In this document: piece after piece, positions 12,311-24,500 of the stretch
Position numbering within the stretch: the first letter of the stretch is position 1
Layout: the number at the start of each line of letters is the position of its first letter
DNA from: Atriophallophorus winterbourni
Lineage: Eukaryota > Platyhelminthes > Trematoda > Plagiorchiida > Microphallidae
Assembly: GCA_013407085.1 (NCBI GenBank)
Contig: JACCGJ010019953.1
Location: 1 to 64,000 of the forward strand
Direction of reading: 5' to 3'
Length of the DNA: 64,000 nucleotides
The notes under the pieces: model-generated
Databases searched by the model: none
What the model saw: the letters and a program-made list of their open reading frames with translations, nothing else
What the model was told of the DNA's origin: nothing
Translations under genes and position numbers: made by a program

Positions 12311-12640
12311 TACACCAACGCAACACGAGAACGAATGCTGAATGCTTTCCATCTACGAAACATCCGTCGTAACTTGAACATATCGTCGATGGACAAAGTG
12401 ACTAATCCTGAAATGCTTTCAAAATCTGGTCTACGAGCATGTTCACCCTACTACAACAGCGCCTCTTGCGGTGGCTTCGCCGAGTCTACAGAATGGAAAA
12501 TGGTCGTATTCCGTAAAATCTACTCCATGGTGCGTTGCAATCAGGAAGTCGATCTTTGGGCAGACAAAAATACCAGGAAAACGACGTTCATTCTGATTAT
12601 TGTCAAATGCCATCTTCAAATTAACATTCAGTGATTGTGA
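12302..12640 (+). pseudogene. RTE C-terminal fragment
   Basis: The frame has AFHLRNIRRNLNISSMDKV and then TNPEMLSKSGL, the post-RT region of a widespread RTE lineage in which 'LRSLRRIL.ISW.DKVTN.EVL..AGL' is typical. A frameshift follows; the next frame reads LRWLRRVYRMENGRIP, again family-typical. It is a decayed piece that may be the end of the adjacent element. Confidence 0.7.
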
Positions 12641-12990
12641 CGATATCGTAAATTTAATAACATGGGAACCGTAATAGCAGGATATGCATTGCCGGCGAAA
12701 ATCTCGCTGCGGTGTTAACAATTTCTGAAAACTTAGAATTGGGTTTTTTTAATATAGTGGATTGATTATGAACTCAGATAGTTTTATGGAAGAAAAAGCA
12801 GTAAGTTTAACAATAACCATGGAATGACAGGTATATGGAGTAAAATTATAAAATCTCTCATAAATCAATAGTCAGTCACTTACCGCATGGCTTGTCATAT
12901 ACTCATCCAGTTTAGAAGTGAAAACCGCAACAGATTCAGTATGCAGGATTTTGAATGCCAACAGGAGGTAAAATTATGTAGAATTTGTTT
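12640..12990. other. AT-rich spacer, nothing recognised
   Basis: No coding or structural feature supported. Confidence 0.4.
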
Positions 12991-14912
12991 TAACATTCAC
13001 TCATTGAAAGGCAAATTTCCGTAATGGGACACCAACTTTGTCGCACGATGATAAATCCTGTCCATTTTTTAGATAGCATTCCACAGCCATGGTGCCCATG
13101 CTTGGATGGAATACTCCATAACAGGACGTACTTGCGTATTAATTAACCGGGGTAATGTTTCGGGCGTCAAAACCCTGAATATCCTTTTTAGAAGATTCAA
13201 GATACGACAGGCTTTATTGAACACCGTCAGTCATTAACAGACCTGACACGTTTCCATATTTTAACAGCATCGGCAAACAGTATCAAGTTACATCCAATAT
13301 GCTCTACTATATCGTTCATGTACACCAAAAATTGAAGAGGTCCAAGCACCGAGCCTTGCAGAACTCCACTTGTGGCGTGTATTCTTATAGAGAGGGTGCT
13401 GCCAACGCGAACTTAGACGTGTCTATTAGTAAGAGAGGCCCTTATCCAATTCGGTAACATTCTCGTTATTCCATAAGATTCGAGCTTTTTGATTAAGATG
13501 TCACGCTTGACTCTATCGAAAGCTTTGGAAATATCGATGTAGCATGCATGTACAGCCTCACCTTCGTCTAGTGCCTTGGTCCAATCCTCGAACGTTGTAA
13601 GGTTAGATAAACAGCAACGATCTCTTCGAAAACCGTGTTGTGCTGCGGTCAAATTTTTTTGGTTTTCAAAATGTTCTCTTATGCGGCCAGTCACAATGCA
13701 TTCCATTAATTTAGAGATTACCGGAAGTAACGTTACGGTCTATAGTTTGCTGTGTGAACGGCTACCACCTTTATAAATAGGAGTTATCATCCCTGCTTTC
13801 CAATGCGGTGGTATTTTTTATTAATGTAGGCTGAGATTGAATAAGCGCGTGAGAGGAGCAGTCAAAGCAATTCGACATATGGGAATATGGCTGGGGTAAA
13901 CTTGTCGGCTTCAGGTGACTTCGTTTAGTTGACAAAGTTCCCGCCCAACCATATATTCATTGACAGTCATTTCACTTAATAATTCCAAGCGAGGCGAATT
14001 TGGTAAAACTTGATATGGGATACAACGCATAGGATTGAAGACAAGTGAGTAAGACATTGCTAAAGCATCTGCGGTATCTTGGGCAGAGTTAGTCAATCCA
14101 TTAGGGGTTTGTACAGAGAATACTACTGGTTTGATTCTTGATCGCTCATTTACTATTTTTAGAGAAGCTTAGGATACTTCTCTTAAGCAAGTTTCATTGG
14201 AACTGCATGCGATCGTCCCTTACAAGAGTCGTGAGGTGATTCTGTATCTTACAGAATTGCTTCCGTACTAAAATTCTTGTGAGTTACCCAAAACTTTCTT
14301 TATAGCTAACATTTTCTTACTTCTATTCCGGATAACAAACTGGTAGTTGTTGTTGCATTTTTGCGTTATAAAAATAGAGTTTTTGTCAATCTTCAAGTTC
14401 AGATAATATAGACCGAATCCATAATATCAAACTCCTGAGTGTGTGCATACTGGAGGCAAATGTTTAAGGATTGAAATTGTGTTTTCCTGAAGACTTTTGT
14501 CTGTTCGCTCAATCGTTCCGCAGTACATAAACAATCAAAGACAAGCACCGCATGGTCAGTCTTTTCCAGTGGTGCCAGGTATTGTATATTCTCTTCAGGC
14601 GTTTAAACAAGGTCAATGTTTGACGATTGGTCAAGATCCCGTCTGGGATTTGGCAGATAAACGTGGTTGTGCAGTGTAGCAATGTCGATAGCCTCCTTGA
14701 ATTTATGTTCAAGCGAATGCATGGAGTATTCACTTCTTGAATACATATGCGGAGATTAAAATCGCCTATGATCAGCAATTGAGTAGTCTGACAGCTTGGG
14801 ATGTATTACAAGGATTCGATTAGTTTATCATTAAAAGAACTTTCAGATGACGGCAAGCGGTAAATGATGACGATCGTACATTCGTCTCCGTTCAATAGAT
14901 TTACAACAAAAT
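12990..14912 (-). pseudogene. Decayed CR1-like LINE (endonuclease and RT)
   Basis: On the minus strand, near 14880-14750, an endonuclease remnant reads CTIVIIYRLPSSE and then LLIIGDFN. RT follows at 13706-13413 (AAQHGFRRDR, then CYIDISKAFDRV). The post-RT block near 13200-13050 reads RVLTPETLPRLINTQVRP, then EYSIQAWAPWLW and RIYHRATKLV, all standard CR1-type blocks. Stops and frameshifts are numerous. It abuts a Penelope-like fragment at about 14912. Confidence 0.75.
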
Positions 14913-15725
14913 GGCAGCTTCCAGGTACTTACGGAGCGTTAAGGAGAGTTTAGGAAAGAGATTGCGATATACCTTGTATCCCAAATCTACTCACTCCTAG
15001 ATTCTACAGCCTCCCTAAAATACATAAAGTAGGCATTCTTGTAAGACCTAACAGGGACGGGATCGGATCACAAGCTCACAAGTTAGCGAGACATTTGGGT
15101 TACTTGTCGGCAATACGGCCTCGTTCATCAAGAACGCATACGACTTTGCATCGCGCTTAAAGTCGGTAACAATTGAGAATAATGAAAAATCGTTAGCGCT
15201 TAGTTCACCAACGCGTATACGACAAGTGCGTTACAACTAGCTAGAAGAGCATTGGAATCTGCTACCAGTTTGTCAGATCGTACAAACTTGAGCGTTTAGC
15301 AAAGTATCAAAGTACGAACCACTTCGTGTTTAATGGGCAATTATATAGACAAAAAGAAGGGTTGGCAATGGGTTCACCGATATCTCCGGTACTTGCGAAC
15401 ATATGTAGCATTTCGAGAACAAAGCCCTTAACAATGAAGGGTTCCAGCCCAAATTATGGTGGCGCTATGTTGATGACACATTTGTTATCATCAAGCGAGA
15501 TCTTTAAATATTTAAATGAAATAGACCCATGTATTATTGTCACAAAGGAAGTAGAATGTTGCAAAGGCACTCTTCCATTTTTGAAACTGACTGCCATAAA
15601 AAGTATAAGGGAAGATAAAAACTACTGTTTATCGGAGACTCATCGATACAGATGCGGTACTACAATACACTTGTGCTAATCCGATGCAGGTCGTCAGGTT
15701 CATAGCTTCTTTAATTTACCAAATA
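14913..15725 (+). pseudogene. Penelope-like element 2, RT fragment
   Basis: Starts in the pre-RT block (RYLRSVKESLGKRL, close to element 1's equivalent). It continues through a degraded SLPKIHKVGI, then LAMGSPISPVLANI at about 15361-15405 and, in another frame, LWWRYVDDTFVI near 15455-15490. It ends after a RLIDTDAVLQYTCANP-like block. Shifts are frequent; both ends are truncated and no GIY-YIG domain or pLTR is present. It is related to element 1 but clearly diverged. Confidence 0.75.
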
Positions 15726-16920
15726 TTTTAGGTCTGGAATTGCCCAAAGAAAGAAAGCTGAGACCTATAAGCTGTAGAAGAACACAAGTCACAATCCAAA
15801 TCGATATTCTGTAAAGCACAACACAAAATTGAACAGACACAACTCGAATCAAACAGGGGCAACCGAATCCGTGGCGAATAATGAGACAGACAATCAAGAC
15901 TATGAGATAGTCTGATATAAAACAGACCAAAGACAAATGATGCAAAAGACCAAATCGTACAAAGTCACGAAGCGCGCGTTTATAGGAAGAACCGGACGAG
16001 AGAAAATGCCTCGGTAATTATCGACCACCGCGACCACTGAAAAAGAGAATTTTATCTAAGAATTTATGAAATTATGATTCTGGACACATTGTCAAAAATT
16101 TCACATGACTGTCATGTTGTCCAATGAACAATGGCAATGAGCTTCTAATATGCTTCCATGTGCAACTTAATACCAGTTAGCACGGTTATAGCGGTATAGT
16201 TCAAAAGTAATGCACGAAAATAGAGTAAAATTTGGCGCGGTCGGAAACAAAAAATAGGCAAAGTGATCAAGCCTCTTAACAGAAAAAACAGATGAATAAA
16301 ATGAATTTCGTATAAGGTCATCTGCCACATCAGAGCAAGCGCAAATCACAGTACAAAACTGAATATTCGAAGCAAGTCATATATTTGAGCAACACTGTGA
16401 AGATTCGATTTGGTGATTAAGATAACATGTTGTCAGCAATCAGTAACATGTAAGGCATAAACCCAGCAATTTGTGATAAAGCAAAAATAAACCCATTAAC
16501 AAGCTCGCAAATAATATTCGTGATCAGAATAACGATTACCAAAAAGAGCCAGATTTCGATTTTCTGATTTACATCTGTTGGGTTGTCGTGTTTGTTGTTT
16601 TTCATACCAAAACTAACGCAGATATAAGTAATCGGTAAAATCAGCTACCTTCTGACAACTGGCAATGACCCACATTTACTATAAGGTTGTTAGATAACTG
16701 TTGGCGCTAATCAACATAGAATGAGGACGACGGAGGGTTGACAGATGGTTTGGAAACGAACACCGGAACAATCTTCTAACGAGGTAAAACTTAACTGAAA
16801 ACAAACTTTTAGATCAACAATGTCATATAAGTACAATCTAAGTCGATCAAGATGTGGCGTAGACAACGATATTTGTATGATATTCAGGCGTACATCATCA
16901 TTAACTAAAAATTAAATAAA
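15726..16920. other. Spacer without a recognised gene
   Basis: Only short spurious frames are seen, some hydrophobic by chance. No domain, RNA or repeat family could be assigned. Confidence 0.4.
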
Positions 16921-16921
16921 T

Positions 16922-17345
16922 CACAAGCCTAGGCCCAGGTAATGTGCCGCACAGTCATATACCGCACGTGGGATGAGATACTGTCATGTTGCGCAAGCCC
17001 AAACAGATATAAGTAAAGGAATATGATGACCCAGGCAAAGTGCCGTACAGTCAGAGACTGCACGTAGGCTAAAATACTCCCAGGTTGCCCAGACCTAGAC
17101 AGATACGAGAAATAAAATAGAATAGAAATGGTAGTGAGACTCCAGCGTGTTTCTGCATGCAGCTCACTACCGGTGGCTAATCAATTCAGCACGGTGTTAG
17201 CCACACAGCACAGAAGTACTGCATGAATATGATAGGGAGACGTAAGCGTGTTTCCGCATGCAGCTCACTACCGGTAAAAAACCAATTTCACGCGGTGTTA
17301 TCTGCGCAGTAGATAAGTGCAGCACAATTGCTGTAAAGATCAGAG
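16922..17345 (-). repeat. SINE-like repeat cluster (three copies)
   Basis: Three imperfect copies of a roughly 240-bp family lie in tandem at 16922-17010, 17030-17215 and 17229-17345. Read on the minus strand, the unit starts near a block resembling tgtgcaatcgtgcag, passes a block ending ctgacagtatcttag, and in fresh copies ends with a (cata)n tail. No convincing pol III A and B boxes were seen. Copies recur throughout the eIF3a and GATB introns and between LINEs. Confidence 0.6.
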
Positions 17346-17449
17346 ATAGAAGCGTCGCACCCGTAAGGTGTATGGGTGCCAAATGTACGTATAATCACGA
17401 AGGAAATGCGTTTTTAAACGTGCAAGCTTTAGGCGTCTACTAGGACAAA

Positions 17450-18240
17450 AGAAATACAACGATTATCGTGAGCACTTATACGCAACTGAAAACATCATTG
17501 TGACTTTAATAGGCAACATAAAAAGCGTGTGCAAACAAGAGTAATAGTGGAAATAGTACGAGAAATAGTGAGATTGAAGAGGAATGTGTACGAACACGTT
17601 TGACTCGATGTTTTACTAATCGAATATTATCAGGAGCATACAGATCAGTCGTTCATTGTTTGGAGTTACGATCTAAAAGTGCCACTATAAAACCGCAAAG
17701 GTGGAAAGCTGTTTTCTTGGGAAACGAGTAACGGATTTGGGTAAATTTATAATGCTGCAATAATAAGTGCATATAAATTGAACCAAAATAGTCAGGCTAA
17801 AAACAACAACACCAGCATAATGCTAAAATCGCACCTTTTCGCACGTAGATGAGGAGGGACATAAACACCTCTGAAAAAGAAAGTTAAAGACGAAAAATGT
17901 TATGGTACGAACAATATAAAACGGGTAACGCTAGCAGTATAAAATAGTGGCAGCAGCGTTAAGTACTTCATAGAAAGCGGAGCCATATCACCTTGAGATA
18001 ACGAATCCAACAATAGGTTAGCCTTAAACAACCCTAACCCTAGTGGCCCGTCGAGAATTGACTATCGTCGTTATCGGGAGATGCATCCACACAACCTCAC
18101 ATGCTGTGTACAAGAAAGAAGCATAACATCTCAAAGAGGTCCACTAAGCGACCCAACGCGTATTCAATCACATGAAAATGTATTACGTGTTTAATGACAT
18201 TCATGAATGAAAAGTACGACCAATTGTTAGTGCGTTGATA
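17450..18240. other. Downstream flank of eIF3a, nothing recognised
   Basis: No coding domain; the frames are short. Bounded by SINE-like copies on both sides. Confidence 0.4.
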
Positions 18241-18244
18241 CGGT

Positions 18245-18415
18245 TGTGGTTTCAGGCAAAGTGCACGTGGGATGAGCCAATGTCACGTTGCCCAGGTCTC
18301 GATGGTGGTGAGACTGCAAAGTGTTTCCACAAACGGTCTAGTAAGCTTAGCAAACCAAATTATCACAACGCTACCCGCACAGTACAAAAATACTACACGA
18401 TTGCACATCCATAGA
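18245..18415 (-). repeat. SINE-like copy, diverged
   Basis: Diverged copy covering most of the unit, immediately downstream of the eIF3a stop codon. Confidence 0.5.
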
Positions 18416-18518
18416 ACCGGTTAAGGTTGCAAGCCCATTATAGAAGTGTTAATAATCGGTTCACCTTATGCATCAATTAAAGATTTGAGGATTAACGATA
18501 ACTCTAAGAAATATTTAT

Positions 18519-21500
18519 TTATGGACGTTTAAAATCATACTTCTTCGGAGCATCGCCACCGTCTTGATCTGAAAATGAAAGAAAATTACAAGGGTCATCA
18601 ACGGTCAAAAACGAATTACGGAATGAATGAGAGCAAGCCCACAACTCACCTCGCTTCGTTCGAACCTCCTTCCATTCGCCCGCACCATCGTCGGTAGCTG
18701 CAGCATGAGCCGGTGGCGCTGTCAAACCAGAACGAGAAAAATGAGAACCAATTCCAAACAAATACTAACACGAACCCATGGCAATAGTTCAAAAAATTAA
18801 AAAGAAACAAGTGAAGGCTCTGATACAAAATCCAAAGTGTAGAAAAATAATTTTTTAATAAGGGTTAAGTCAAAGTGGTGCACAAAAGTAAAACTGTAAA
18901 GTGTTTCCGTACAACGAGGAATACGTCAGAGAACACGCTGCACTCTCACTGCCAGTATCCAGGATACAAGCGGCTCTCAATTTGGCGTTATAGTTGAGAT
19001 CTGACGTAAAATGCATGTGGGCTCACATACGCTACATTTGGCTAGACATAAAAACGGCAAGTGAGATCGTAGTCCACCGAAAATAAATAATAAAGCGCAC
19101 TGAATGACATGCTTAGTCAATTATTGCAAAAATATACCGAATTGGATTTGGTCTATTGGAAGTATCGTGTCGAAAACAAATCGTGTGGCATGGTGCGGGA
19201 AAATGAATTGTGCGAACATGCACGTAACTCACCTATTCTAGGAGCCTTATCCGGATAAGGTGGTTTTGTAGAAGAGAGCGGTGAGCCGAATGCTGTCGGT
19301 GGAATAACTGGAAAAAACTCATATATATAAAAAGTTCAAAGGGAAATAGCAATAAAGTAAAATCAGCTTACCTTTAGGGGCGGCAGAGCTACGTTTCCAG
19401 GGATCGCTGTCACTTGGTGGAGCAGTACCGATGGAGCCAATTGCTATGAATATTACGAAAGATTTATAAACAGTGCTTGTGGGGGATGAGATAAATATTC
19501 TATGTAAATATTTATGTATGAATGAAATCACAAGCCTGAACCAGACAAAGTACAGCACAGTTAAATATTGCACGTGGGTTGAGATACTGCCAGATTGTCC
19601 GGGCCTAGACACATGGGAAATGAAAATAGCAATGAAATAGCAATATATATAACAAATGAGATTTTACACCCGGTATATTTAAATGTTGTAGTTTTGTCCA
19701 GTCGCAAAAACTTCAAATGAACAACCTGATACGGAAAATCATGCCAGATGAATTCTCATCTACTTTCATAACAACGTCTGACGTAGTTCGATGGCGCTGG
19801 TAGAGGGGACGAAAGCGGCTTCGGATTTGAAGCAATACAAACCTAGCTATACAATATTAACCTGTTAATTTTTCTTCGATATGAAGGCGTTAGCCACACA
19901 GCAGAGAAGCATTGCACGATTGCACATCCGAGCATCCATCCGTTAACGATCCGGAAACAGTCATGCAAGTTGAGTATTTACCGAAAGAGACGGTGAGAGT
20001 TCATTTCATTATAATCGCCAAAAAGCCATACCATGTTCAAACGGAAAGCGAAAGAAGCGAGAAATATCTGAGATTGCTGATCAAAAGTATCGAAGTACGC
20101 ATAAAATGTATACCGATGTTATTTCCACGCCATAGAGCATAAGTCCGAAGACAAAAATGTAATCAGAATTTGGGATTTTGTAGAAATCTCAACTATCAAG
20201 GCACATCGAAGACGGTAAATTACTGAAAACCATCTAAATGTGCAATAAACTGGGCTAGATTCTAGCTGATGCGTCGCCCTTTAGACTTTGTGCTTACAAG
20301 TAATTTTTATGCTACAATCAAGTTTCTATGTACACCAAGGATGTACTACTACTCGCACGATTCAAATGCGTGAAGTTTTTACACAGTTTGAACTATGTAA
20401 TTTTCGCTGCGTCGGTCGGAGAAAATTCAAACGCACACCGAAACAGCAAATACTCACCTGCTTTCGCAGTCCTAAAACGTTCTTCTTCTGCACGAGCAGC
20501 CGCTTCCTGAGCTCCTAAAATGTGAGGTTGAGAATGTGACGAGATGGTAAGCATTGAAGGTTAGAAAGAAGATTGAATAGCAAAAAACGATTCCACTGTG
20601 TCGAGATTTTTAGCTGAAAAGCAGAACTTGACAATATTGAAATTGATGAGAAATGGTTAAGAAATTTGCAAAACATATAGCTTTGATCGAGGATGATACA
20701 ATGGCACGACTGAAATTGTTAAATTATTAGTTGCATTGCACGAAATCACACACATTCAGTGGAGCAAAATTGGCAATCGGTAAATGCACAGAATATATGA
20801 ATTCTCAAGCCTAGATTCAGGCAAAGTTGCGCACAGTCTAACTGCGCGTTGCCTTAAATACATTCAAGTGACCCAGGCCTAGATAGATATAAGATGAGAG
20901 AATGGCAATGAGACTCCAATGTGTTTCCGTATGCAGCTCATTTGCAAATCAATTTAGCTGTGTTACCTGTGCAGTACCGAGATACTGCACCTCTGCACAG
21001 GGCTAAACAGCACCTTTGCGTTACTCGAAAGCAGAAACCAGTATGAGGTGGTATCACATTTTGGGTTCCTATCACATGTCAATATCATTGCTTCGGATAG
21101 GCTCGGTGGAATATCAATACGCCAAATCAAAAAAGGCAGAGTGCTGAACATTACGAGTGCGAATGTGAGCAGTTACCGGCAGGTTGCCCATGCCCAAACA
21201 AATACACAAGAAAAGGTTTAATGGTAGTGAGATTCTAGCACGTTTCTGTGTGCTCTCCGAATTTCATCAAAAATATGAATAAAAAATAACTTGAGAATTT
21301 CGTCAGAGTAATGCTGTACTCACGCTTTTCTTCTTTGATTCGTTCAAGTTTCTCTTCTTCTTCAGCGATACGACGTCTTTCTTCTTCCTCGCGAGCCAAA
21401 CGTTCCGCTTCGGCGGCTGCTTCAGCCTCTCGTTTGGCTTTCAGTTTTAACAAACGCTGCAATCTGGTTTGATCGCAAAGCTCTTTCCATTCCTCAAGCC

Positions 21501-24500
21501 GCTCTTTATGGCGCAAGTCACGAGCTTCTTTCAGTTTGGCAACAATGCTCTGTACAGAAGAAATATGAGAGTACAATCGGAAATTGATAGAATTAGCAAA
21601 ATCAATAGGTCAATGAATCATCACGCTCGCACAAAGGTAAGTAAAACACTATCAGTGCGTTGAATAGTAAAAACAGAAAATGAAACATCCGATAAGCGAA
21701 ATTTACCGGATATGATAATCTCGAAAGCTTAAATCAAGCGGATACCTGAACATCCGGTTTCATTCGAACGAGTCGATCACGCTCCTGAATTTGACGAATG
21801 TGTTCGTTGCGAGAATGTTCTTCCACTTCCCGCAAACTATTCTCGTAGTATTCACGAGCCTGTTGAGCTTCCGGTTCAATCGCAGCTTCCAGCAACGGAA
21901 TTTCTTCCAGACGAACCGCACGAATATAGTAGTCGATCTTTTTGGCCATCGTTTTGGCTTTTTCCGCAGTCTCTTTCTTTTTCTTTTTCACTTCCAGAGC
22001 CTGCCGAAATAGATGTGCTTATATAGATGAACGAAATACATTACAATAGCTTGTGGTTTGATGTTGGTTTCAGTGCTGGCGAACATTGGACGGTAAAATA
22101 GCAGTGCTAACCAAGTAAAGCAAAAGCATTGCATAATCGCACTTCATATTACCAGTCTACTGTGGTCCAGCAGGCCGTCTAGCTTGACTTCTTATTCGGT
22201 AACACATAGCGGTCGATCTACAATGACTACATAATAGAGCAAGTATTTGAAGGCCGATGTCCCCGCAACATTGTATGCGTTAGCTGTCACAATCGCATAC
22301 GCAACGATGCTCTCCGAAATAAGTCCTTTCGTAGTAATGTTGATATCAAGAAGCAGATCAGCCAGCATAGGTTACGCTGGTTGAGTCACGTTTTACGGAA
22401 CACAACTTCCGAAAAGGATTATTTTAGCGACGCCGCAACCCAATTGGCGTAAATCTTGTGGTGGCCAAAACGTCACAAATCCTAGGTAGCTAAAAACCCT
22501 TACTGGTAGCCTTTCTAAAATCGGCGCAGCACGTCTTCCAGGCTGGAGTCACCACTATCAGATATCGCAATGGTTAGTTGTTGTTGTTGTGCTTAGTTAC
22601 GCTTCAGGATATGTGCGGAAACTGTGTTCAATGCCGGTGTTTGCTTAAGCTTGTATGTTGTCAAGTGGAATGACGAGGAAAGCTTGCTATGATGCATGAC
22701 AGTGAAAGCCGCAAAGAAGCTGTCGTGTTGATGTAGCTCTACTCTATTGGTTCACGAAACTTGATTGGATGCATATTCCATTCGAGGTGTAGGCACCTCA
22801 TCCCAGTTTGTTTATAATAACTTTTCTACAGAATGCGAAGTTATTTAAGTCCCACCCTCACTCATCTGTTGAGATTTTAATTTTTCATGGATGTGTCGCA
22901 GTTAAGCATTCGGCACATGCTAGCGGTGAATGCTGTCTCTGATGATGCACATGAATATATATGACAGTCTGTCGCAGTGATTTTTCTGGGCACCGTTATT
23001 AGCCAATGTGCTCACATTCCTCACACTTTAATGATCGCTATAAACGCTTTGAGTGAAAACCGCGTTGCGAAGATGTAATTGTACATCGTGTTTCGCTGTA
23101 CTACCCAACTTAAAAGTGGCATTTAAGGTGAACTCTGTTTACGTTTGGTATTATTATTACGAGCGGTGTAGCCAGAAACTACTCAAAACAAATCCAATTT
23201 TGTTGACAGTGCCTATGCCGATAATGAGTGAAGCCATTAAGCGGTTGCATCGAAGGCGGTGGAGTACTGCTTCGTATCGGATTATTGCTTCCCTTCCTTC
23301 TATAAATAACAAATCAGGAAGCGCAAATAGAGTGATAATAGAAACAAGATTTCTGTAAAACGACAAATGCAGCGAAAGCACAGTGTCAAGTACTAAAATA
23401 GGATTAGGTCGAGATGAGAATGGAAACATTTGTGTATAACAATCATTCAGAGCACAGTGCAACGTAATTAGCAGGTGGTATGGCAAAACATCACATAATT
23501 CGACAGCATTAACGATTGTGGAAGAATGATGTCAGTAATTAGAAACGACACTAGGGACACCAACGGAACACAATGACTTGCCCGTTTTTCGAGAATCTTG
23601 TCAGCATCAAACTGATCCAACTGCTCCTCGGTCAAATCTAATTTGATACCCAGCTTGTGTTCCATCAACAGGTTGTAATTTCCACGAGCAATACGACGTT
23701 TCAAGCGCGCTTGCTCGTCCTCCGTCTTCTTGCGCTCCCGCTCTTCAGCTTCCTTCAGTAGTTTTTGCTCTTCGATTTGGAGTTGTTGTTCTAGCTCAGC
23801 TTGGCGTCTAGCTTCTTCGCTCAAGAAGTACTGAGCAATAGAACAAATTATTTCTAGTTAGTAAATCATTCGCATTAACGGTGTGTCCGACAAATGGAAT
23901 AAAACACAGGGATTTACGCGCGGTCCAGTATTTCGAACTCTTTTTGATAAGATATAGAAGTTAATATGCAAGAGGTGTATGTATGGAAGCACAAGTCTGA
24001 TCCAGGCAAACTGCCGCACAGTCAGAGACTGCACGTGGGCTAAGATACTGTCAGGTTGCCCAGGCCTAGATAGATATGAGAAAGATGAGTGGACAAAAAT
24101 ACAACGTTACTTCAAGCGTTCCATTTGAACCAACATAAAATCGTGTCGTACTTAAGCATTACGCAGGTAACCATCCAACATTAATTTGCAACCCCTATTG
24201 AGCTGTACACTGTAGTCTGACTATTATTTTTCCTTTCAGAAATCTCTCTTGCCAAGTCATCATGTCAGTCCCGCGTGCCAGGAGTACAGCATACTACCTA
24301 GCTTCAAGCTCATACAATTTGGCTTAACCGCTAACAATTGTTACAAAAATGCGTTACGCGCATAATAATCAAAATTTGCTCGCTGAGTTGAACCTACTAC
24401 ATCTATTGGTGAATTGGCCGAAATCAGATTGCGATAACAAAAATAATTAACTAATCATCTGTTTTAAAATGTATATACAGTTTGAGTAAGCTTAAGGGCA

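Noticed and set aside
15700..15945. Minus-strand open frame with hydrophobic segments
   Set aside because: No start context, no homology, and overlaps the end of a decayed PLE; composition explains the hydrophobicity.
18028..18045. aaccctaaccctag, telomere-like
   Set aside because: Only two units, no array; chance or trivial.
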